Positions 57,764-64,000 of a DNA stretch of 64,000 bases are shown here, one piece after another. The position numbers and the translations under genes are program-made. Each line of letters begins with the position of its first letter. Positions within the stretch are counted from its first letter, which is position 1. A model generated the notes under the pieces. The model was not told the DNA's origin. It searched no databases and saw only the letters and a program-made list of their open reading frames with translations. Source of the stretch: Hordeum vulgare subsp. vulgare (lineage: Eukaryota; Streptophyta; Magnoliopsida; Poales; Poaceae); NCBI RefSeq assembly GCF_904849725.1, contig NC_058521.1, positions 101,666,244-101,730,243 of the forward strand. The letters run 5' to 3'.

Positions 57764-58320
57764 TGATGGGGTTATAGTCCTAGGGTAGGGTCATAGGCCT
57801 GCCCTATAAGTCCTACCCAAGGACTACCCTTCATAAGGGATAAGGCCCTTAGTCAGTTCCGACTGAATTAAGGACTTCCCATCATCCAGTCGGTAACGAA
57901 TCCTCCACCATCCAGTCGGAGATGAGCATTCGGAGTGTATCAAACTAACCGACTGGATTCCACTCTGTGCATCGTAACCCCCCTGGAGGGAAATGGTCAT
58001 ACGTTTCCATGTGCCTTTATTAGCATTTAAGACGTATGTTACCTGTAACGTAGGCATTTATTCGCCACTACTCCACCCCTGTGCACTGAACCGTTGTGAA
58101 GGGCAGCGCACTCTATATAAGCCGCCCTTCCCCACTGGTGCAAGGGTTAGCAATTCAGTGTAATCCATATTCCACTCGACAACAAGCTCCCAGAGCACTG
58201 AGACGTAGGGATATTACCTCCACCATAGAGGGGCCTGAACTCATACAACCTCGCCGTAGCTAAGGCTCTGCCCATCCTTTCGTACCCTACACATCTACTG
58301 TCAGGCTTATACCCACGACA
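57764..58320 (+). repeat. G LTR2 (shared middle LTR)
   Basis: 557 bp, identical in length to LTR1. The four differences seen are at the CCAGCCGG/CCAGTCGG, CTACCCC/CTACTCC, TTCACTG/TTCAGTG and GGGCTAT/GGGATAT positions. It is followed not by flanking DNA but by another tRNA-Lys primer site and gag. Confidence 0.95.
58114..58120 (+). promoter_or_regulatory. TATA box of G LTR2
   Basis: TATATAA in the same context as in LTR1. It would drive interior 2. Confidence 0.75.
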
Positions 58321-58322
58321 GT

Positions 58323-58340
58323 TGGCGCCCACCGTGGGGC
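58323..58340 (+). other. Primer binding site of G, copy 2 (tRNA-Lys)
   Basis: Identical to 44520-44537, two bases after LTR2. Its presence shows that an interior follows LTR2. Confidence 0.92.
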
Positions 58341-58387
58341 AGGCGTCTAAGCGACTTCCGGCGAGTTTGCGACTAAATCTTTTCGTC

Positions 58388-60643
58388 ATGTCATCCGGTG
58401 GAGATTTGAGCATGGGTCACGAGATCCTCTTCGGCGCTCTCTCCTTCATCGTCGACGATTCGGCATGGCTTCGGGACGCCCCTCTCGACGTCGAGGCGCT
58501 CCCCGTCGCGGGGCTACGCACTTCCGTGCCGGCGCCCGCGGTATTCTTCTTCTCCAGCAGTCAGCTCTGGTGTCGACCTACACCGCCGTCACGCGCCGCA
58601 ACAAGCGGTCCCGCCGTCCGCGGCTCCAGCATTGGGTGCAACACGCCCAGGCGCGCCAGAACGCGTCTTCACAAGTGACGGTCCTAGAGTCGGTTGTGGT
58701 TGCCCCGCCGTCCCAGCGCTCGGACTCGGTTCCGACTGAGTTTCCTTCCGAGTACTTGGGTCGCGGGCCTGCAGCAGAAGTGCGCATGGCCAACTCCCAT
58801 GAAAGTCCCGGCCAAACTGGCCGGAACGAGCACGAGATCGGCGAAACATCCGGCGCTCGCCGTCCGCCTCGCCGTTCTGCCAGTCGGCACACTCGGCGGA
58901 GCAACGTGGAGGTGTTCCGCACACCCATCCTCAACCTGGCTGCCGCCTCCAAGATAGTCGATTCCCTTCAGCCCACTGATTCAGAGGCTGGCAGGGGGAT
59001 CGAGCAAATCCGCGCCCTGCTGCACACGGCACGGCAGCAAAATTCGGCGGTCTCCCAGTCGCACAACAGGATCCACAATAGTTCTGTTCATGCGAACACG
59101 CATCGGTCAGTTCACAGCCCTGGTTCTCATCAGCGACACAGGGGAGGCAGCCGTTCCATAAATCCCGAAGATCGTCGCCGTTCACGCACCCCTCCGCGGG
59201 GTGGGCCCTACGGGCCCCGGCATCATGATGATCGGCGTTCAGTCGGTGACACTTACGATCCAAGGCCCGACGCGAGAGGGCATATCGCCCAGCGGAGGGT
59301 CGACAGGGGCCGAGCCCACCGCGATGGTCACGATATGGACCGTCCGAGTGGAAGCAGGACCATCATTTCTGGTCCCGAGTGTTTCAGTCGAGCCATCCGT
59401 TCGGCTGACATCCCACCCAACTTCCTATTGGCGACGGGGATCAGCAAGTTTACAGGAGAATCCAAGCTAGAAACCTGGCTGGACGACTACCGAGTGGCAG
59501 TCCAGATCGGAGGAGGGGACGACCACGTCGCCATGAAGCACCTCCCTCTGATGCTCGACGGCTCGGCACAAGCGTGGCTGAACCAGTTGGCCCCCTCAAG
59601 CATCTACGGCTGGGAAGATCCGGCCCGAGTCTTCATCAGGACCTTCGAAGGGACGTGCAAATGCCCTGCTGGCCTCGTGGAGCTCCAACATTGTGTCCAG
59701 AAGAAGAATGACCCCTGCACGATTTCATTCAGCATTGGACGACCCTCTACCACACGGTGGAGAATGTCACAGAGCACCAAGCAGTCTGCGCCTTCAAGGC
59801 AGGCGTGCGGTACAGAGATTTGTACCTGAAGTTCGGTCGAACACGCGACATCTCCATGAGAAAGATGATGGAGATAGCGGCACGCTATTCAAACGGTGAA
59901 GAAGAGGACCGCATCCGTAGCGGCAAGCGCAAAGCAGTCGCCGATGGGGATGGGAATAACACTCGAAAGCAGAAGCAGAAAGCTCCGTCCACTCCGCAGG
60001 CAGAAGCCGCAGTTGTTACCAATGCCAAGTTCAAAGGCAAAGGGAAGGCTCAGTTCACCCCCAAGAAGAAGTAGTTCAGTAACCCCATCCTGGACCAGCC
60101 ATGCCCGATTCACACGAAGATGGATGAAGAGGGCAACGCCATATGTCCGAAGCATACCACTCGGCAATGTCGCCTCCTGATCCAGGGGTTCAGCGAAGGG
60201 CAACCGAGTGAAAAGGGCAATGAACAGGATGAGGAGGACAAGGAGGACCCGTTCCCCCAAGTCCATGCAACACTGATGATTTTTGCTGACGTTGAGAGCA
60301 AGAGTCGACTGAAGCTAGTGAACAGGGAGGTGAACATGGCCACGCCGACCAACCCTAAGTTCCTCAAATGGTCTCAGACTGCGTTCACCTTTGACTAGTC
60401 GGATCATCCAGCACACGTACCCACCCCAGGGAGACAGGCTCTGGTCGTCGACCTGGTGGTGGAAGGAGTCCGACTGCACAAACTCCTCATGGACGGCGGC
60501 AGTGGCTTGAACATCATGTACACCGACACTCTCAAGGGGATGGGCATTCCGATGTCCAAACTCAGCGAGAGCAGCATGCAGTTCCATGGAGTCGTCCCTG
60601 GACGAAAGGCCAAGTCACTCGGCCGGATCGCGTTGGACGTCGT
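58388..60643 (+). pseudogene. G gag and partial protease, copy 2
   Basis: Near-identical duplicate of 44585-46840. It differs by one-base losses near 58505 (CCCCCGTC to CCCCGTC, shifting frame) and 59711 (GAACCCC to GACCCC), by AAG in place of the copy 1 TAG at 45902, and by a TAG near 60397 where copy 1 has CAG (FDQSD). It stops at ALDVV, just after the protease motif MDGGSGLNIMY, where a deletion runs into the LTR3 remnant. Confidence 0.93.
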
Positions 60644-60666
60644 AGCTAAGGCTTATACCCACGACA
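60641..60666 (+). repeat. G LTR3 stub
   Basis: CGTAGCTAAGGCTTATACCC and ACGACA: the last bases of a G LTR, with 41 bp inside it lost between two AGG words. It is followed by the TSD cttgg and the E protease frame. The rest of interior 2 and of this LTR is deleted. Confidence 0.9.
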
Positions 60667-60671
60667 CTTGG

Positions 60672-61459
60672 ACACCATTCGCGACTTCAATACTTCTTTC
60701 GTTTTGGCACATGGTCCTCGTCGAACTGAACCCCTGTAAAGAGTTTGCAACATGAACAGTCGCACCTGAGTCAATCCACCAAGTAGATTTTGAAAACTTT
60801 ACATACAGAGATTCATTTACTAAGGAAACAATTAAGTTACCTCTCTTTGTCATGAAGACCTTTAGCCAGGCAGCACAATCCTTCTTGTAGTGCCCGATTT
60901 TCTTGCAGTACATACAAGTGTCCTTGTCTACTGTTATTGGCTTTGGGTGATAATAGACGGGAGCCTTGCCTTGGAGCTTGTTTTGTGGCTTGGAGGGAGA
61001 ATTCTGGTTAGGTGGGAAAACCTTTTTCTTTTCCTTCACATAGTTAAGGGAGCCACCATGTGAAGCCTTAATCCTCTCCTCCTCTTGTGAGCACATTGCG
61101 ATGACATTTCCAATATCCCAAGACTCGGGTTGCATGTTGTAGTTGACTACAAAGGTCTCGAACTCCTTAGGCAATGAAGCCATGACCAGGTGGACGAGCG
61201 GAGCTGGCTTAATCTCCAGGTCCGCGTCCATGGGCTTAAGCTTGGCCGGAGTGTTGCTCATCCTAAGGATGTGCTCCCTGATTCCATGCCCACCTCCATT
61301 ATAGCTCTCTGTCACCAGTTGTTTGATCAACTGGGTGGCATAGGTCTTAGAAGAGCCAGTAAACCGACTATTTATCTTGTTGAGCATATCCTTTGCCGTA
61401 GGGCACTCTACTATCGAGCCCATGATGGTGGTCTCAATAGTGTTCTTAATAAACGCCAA
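60672..61459 (-). pseudogene. E copia gag C-terminus, zinc knuckle and protease start
   Basis: Open frame of about 260 codons, MAFIKNTIETTIMGS onward. The gag helices (LVTESYNGGGHGIREHILRM, LVMASLPKEFETFV) are typical of plant copia UBN2-type gag. The zinc knuckle CMYCKKIGHYKKDC follows at about residue 180, and the retropepsin active site WWIDSGATVHVAN at about 230. The frame is cut by G after VANGVQ and resumes at 43960 with EKVEAVGDV. Confidence 0.92.
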
Positions 61460-61741
61460 ACATTTCTTGTTGGCATTTATTCATAACCTGTTATGAATGG
61501 AGTAGGACATCTCCTCTTTGCCACAATCCCATTGCTTTTTCTCCCAGCTTTCATCATCCTCGTCAGCATCTCTGACTGGATCTGCGGATGCAACTGGCTG
61601 TGGTTCCTCCAGAACCCAGTCCACCTCAGCAATGCACAAAGCCATATGAACCTTCTTCCTCCACCCAGAGTAATTATCCCCTCTGAGCGTAGGAACATCC
61701 TTGAGGCAACTCATCAGATGAAAACCTCCTGAAATCACCAC
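61460..61741 (-). pseudogene. E copia gag N-terminus
   Basis: 87-codon frame, MVISGGFHLMSCLKD, with the copia gag signature LRGDNYSGWRKKVHMAL and WVLEEPQP. It ends at a TGA just before ANKKCLAFIKN in the same frame, so one stop separates it from the rest of gag. The true start may be MSCLKD or earlier. Confidence 0.85.
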
Positions 61742-63379
61742 ATAAGCGAAATCAGTACGACAAACATATGCATTAAATAACGTAGGTTAAAATAATCATG
61801 CAATTGCCTATGCATATTAATCTACATTACCGTTGGGCAAATGATAGAAATAAATGCATCATTTTGCAATATGCAACATGATCGTGTCATTAAACAACGT
61901 CGGTCAGAATAATAACATGACCATATTCCATATTGCTTTTAGCAGCGAAAAACGTGAAATGAAAAATCATATGCCCTTTAACTTTGCAGAAAATTAATTC
62001 TGTCAATTAATAATAAAATCATGAACTTTATTAATTCATTATAAAATTCATGAACTTTGCCTATTGTGAAAGAAAATATATTTTATTTTCAGAAACTTAT
62101 ATTTTTCTTTTCAGAAAAATAACATTGCAATTCTGTATAAAATTACAGAAACTTTGAACATTTTTAATTTCTATTTTTCTAAACATATTCTTGTAAGAAA
62201 ATGTGTAGAAAAAAAACTTGTGAATCTGCCTAAAATAGACAAAGAAAGGCTATTTAAAATAAACACCACGGGCCTACTTGGGCCGGCCTGGGAGCCTACT
62301 CCCCCAGCCGCCGAAACGGCTATGGCACTGGCGCTGGAGCCCCTCCTGGCCTCGGCCTCGGCCCCGAGCGGGCCGGCCTGCCCCTTCGGCCTGGCGCAGC
62401 ACTCCCTGGCCCACGGTTGCCTCTGGGACGATCCCAGCCGCTCGCAGCGATCCAACGGCCTGTCGTGCAGATCGGGGGGGTTAAAAGGCTCGCTGCCGAG
62501 CCAAAACCCTAACGTCGGTCATTTCTCCCTTTCCCTGCGCCACTCTCTCTTCCTCTCCTCTCGCTCGGCGTCGGCCCCTTCTCTCCCGAGCTCCCATGGC
62601 CAGGAATGGAACTGGCCGCCGGCGGTGAGATCTCTCCTGCCGAGCGCGCCTTCGGACCTTCCTCCCGCGAGGTGCTTTGGAGGGGAGGACCTGATGCCAC
62701 TCCTCTTCATGGCCTGCGGCCGCTCCCTTCCCTTGTGCTCCGCGGTGGCCGAGCCCTTTCTTAGCGCGGCGGCCGAGGCCCTTCCTAGGTGCGGCGGCTT
62801 ACATGCCCCGCCGGAAGCATCTGCAGGGCCGAGCCCCTCCTGCTCTTGACGCCGTGTGCTTCCTGTGGCCGCTGGCCGTGGTGGCCTAAAGCCCCACGCC
62901 GCGCGCTGCTAGATCCATTTTTCTTTTCCCTTGTCAGAGAGAGAAAGAAGTATGGCGTCGTGGCCTCCCTTTTCGTCGGTGGCGCGTTCCCTTGCGGGGA
63001 GCACGTCACCGTCGAGTGGGTTGGCCGTGGTGCCTCGTTGTCATTGGATCCGCGGGTGAATCTTTGTTTTTCTTGGTTTGCATGTTCCCTTCCTCCCCCT
63101 TTTTTTTCTTTTCCTTTTCGGATTTGATCTGATTTCCTTCTTTTCGTTTTCGTGTTGGATCTTGATCCGAACTTTGCCTCCGATGAGGTAGGTTCTTCTT
63201 CCCCACACCTCGGCTTGCCGATGCGTGTGGGGATCGAGAGGAACGGGCGCGGCCTTGCGGCGGCGCTTCTTTCCCGATGAGGCCCAAGGCCATCTTCGAT
63301 GCTTGCCCATCTAGGGTTCATGTGGGGAGGGAAATTTTTCTCTTTGGTTTCTTTCACCGAAACACATCTTAACCTAGTG
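61742..63379 (-). other. E leader between primer site and gag
   Basis: 1.64 kb in two compositions: AT-rich 61742-62260 next to gag, and GC-rich 62260-63360 next to the primer site. The sense strand has a 190-codon frame (63357-62785) rich in Arg, Lys and Ser, with no recognised domain. The AT-rich half could be an intron-like or late insertion; no clear TSD was found. Confidence 0.55.
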
Positions 63380-63391
63380 GCTCTGATACCA
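63380..63391 (-). other. Primer binding site of E
   Basis: The minus strand reads TGGTATCAGAGC, one base after the LTR end (...GATCTATCA). It is the initiator-Met type. Confidence 0.93.
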
Positions 63392-63392
63392 T

Positions 63393-63759
63393 TGATAGAT
63401 CCTATGGATCGACTAGGGTAGATGAGTCACGATAGATCACATGTAATTACCTTGTCCGGAGCCGGATGAGCCCGCACCATTCTCCATCGGTGTGGTGGTG
63501 GCGACGGTGATGGAGAAAGAGGGTTAGGCTTGGGTGGAGCTTCCCGTGAGGACCTCGCTTAACCTAGATCGGATAGGTATGTCGGTAGGGGTGTGACGGC
63601 GGCGAATCTCGTAGTTCGTGCCCCGGCACCCCACCGTCCTTCATATAGCGCGGGTCACAGGGGACCACCAACCATAATGGGTTGGGCGCCCCCGATCAGG
63701 GCGCATAGATCAAGGCCCGGTGGGCCGTTGGGTCCATGCGATGAGAGATCAACCTAACA
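63393..63759 (-). repeat. E 5' LTR
   Basis: 367 bp. The minus strand runs TGTTAGGTTGATCTC to GATCTATCA, the outer TSD is cattg at 63760-63764, and its partial copy is at 34113-34390. Confidence 0.94.
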
Positions 63760-64000
63760 CATTGTAGGTAGCCTCGAAGACCTCCTTGGCTTTTTTGGTG
63801 GATGAGGAAACGCCATGAGATACTGCAGGTGTGGTGAGGAGATCAGGAGGAGCCTCCACCACTTCGTACTCACCCAGGTTGGGAGATACCACTGTGAGGG
63901 TCACCACAGCAAAACCGCGGGTGATGTTGATGTTGAAGGACTCGGCGCTCGCTGCCGAGTCAGTGAACTGCTCTACCCCCTTGTCTTTGAGGTCGACAGT
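63760..64000 (-). pseudogene. Ancestral ORF fragment 1 (unrecognised, upstream piece, open to window edge)
   Basis: The minus strand is open without a stop for all 80 codons from the window edge (TVDLKDKGVEQFTDSAA, then VVTLTVVSPNLGEYEVVEAPP and STKKAKEVFEATYN). It is cut by E; the frame resumes at 34107 after removal of E and one cattg. No Met is present in this piece, so the start lies outside the window. Codon use is GC-rich at third positions, unlike the retrotransposon frames around it. I do not recognise the family: a host gene, a captured gene fragment or a transposon protein all remain possible. Confidence 0.5.

Larger units (their letters stand above)
43961..60666 (+). mobile_element. 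Element G: Tat-like Ty3/gypsy in tandem LTR-interior-LTR-interior-LTR form
   Basis: Plus-strand composite flanked by one perfect TSD, cttgg (43956-43960 and 60667-60671). Layout: LTR1 43961-44517, interior 1 44518-57763, LTR2 57764-58320, partial interior 2 58321 to about 60643, and an LTR3 stub to 60666. Primer sites match tRNA-Lys. Gag-pol order (gag, protease, RT, RNase H, integrase), no chromodomain, and an antisense gene after pol all fit the Tat lineage of gypsy (Grande/Cinful type). LTR1 and LTR2 differ at four positions by my count. A solo BARE LTR is nested at 54673-56493. Confidence 0.93.
34113..63759 (-). mobile_element. Element E: Ty1/copia with short LTRs, host to F and G
   Basis: Minus-strand copia bounded by perfect TSD cattg (34108-34112 and 63760-63764). 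Its 5' LTR is 63393-63759 and primer site 63380-63391. Gag, protease, integrase, RT and RNase H are spread over 61741-60672, 43960-42158 and 35549-34392, around F (35550-42157) and G (43961-60666). The 3' LTR (34113 to about 34390) is fused to RNase H by a deletion. Reading frames rejoin exactly when F and G are removed with one TSD copy each, confirming the structure. Its own length is about 6.3 kb. Confidence 0.94.

Noticed and set aside
58388..60666. Second independent G insertion next to the first
   Set aside because: There is no TSD at the middle LTR and one perfect TSD encloses the whole array, so it is a tandem form of one locus.
62154..62849. Plus-strand 231-codon ORF in the E leader
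   Set aside because: It runs antisense to E through an AT-rich and then a GC-rich segment, with Ser/Pro/Leu low-complexity content and no domain.

Overview
The window is intergenic DNA from a large plant genome, almost certainly Triticeae (wheat, Aegilops or barley group). The evidence is five copies of the roughly 1.8 kb BARE1/WIS/Angela-type copia LTR (starts TGTTGGAA, ends CCCAACA), a fourth copia copy with a related 1.5 kb LTR, gypsy-type elements with tRNA-Lys and tRNA-Asp primer sites, and two LINEs. I see no intact cellular gene, no tRNA or rRNA gene and no CRISPR array. Nearly every base belongs to a nested stack of retrotransposons, and most insertions can be proved by matching target-site duplications (TSDs).

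Left stack (1-32988). D is a plus-strand BARE/Angela-like copia whose left part lies outside the window; it shows at 24894-32988. An L1-type LINE (26801-30628, minus, 16-bp TSD) sits in its reverse transcriptase. C is a minus-strand, non-coding, LARD-like LTR element (3.3 kb LTR, 3.1 kb interior) inserted in D; its right LTR is 21566-24893 and its left LTR runs off the window. B is a nearly complete minus-strand BARE/WIS copia (394-17891) inserted at the TATA box of C's left LTR. A is a plus-strand relative (535-9148) inserted in B's left LTR; its interior is wrecked although its two LTRs remain close.

Oldest layer. About 750 bp of non-retrotransposon sequence survives in three pieces (32989-33222, 33833-34107, 63760-64000). 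Joined in silico across the insertions, the minus strand reads as one decayed open frame of about 250 codons that I do not recognise. It is interrupted by D, by a 0.6 kb RTE-clade LINE fragment (33232-33823, plus) and by element E.

Right stack (34113-63759). E is a minus-strand copia with short LTRs (TSD cattg). Two elements sit inside it. F (35550-42157, plus, TSD atcct) is non-autonomous, with a tRNA-Asp primer site and one 236-codon unknown ORF. G (43961-60666, plus, TSD cttgg) is a Tat-like gypsy in an unusual tandem form: LTR, full interior, LTR, partial interior, LTR stub. G carries gag-pol on the plus strand, two tandem-repeat blocks after pol, and on the minus strand a decayed multi-exon gene of the type annotated as 'putative gypsy type transposase'. 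A solo BARE LTR (54673-56493, TSD tgact) interrupts that antisense gene.

None of the elements looks autonomous now. Each has stops, frameshifts, lost catalytic residues or deletions. B is closest to intact. Insertion order can be read from the nesting: ancestral frame, then D, E and the RTE LINE; then C and L1 in D, and F and G in E; then B in C and the solo LTR in G; then A in B.
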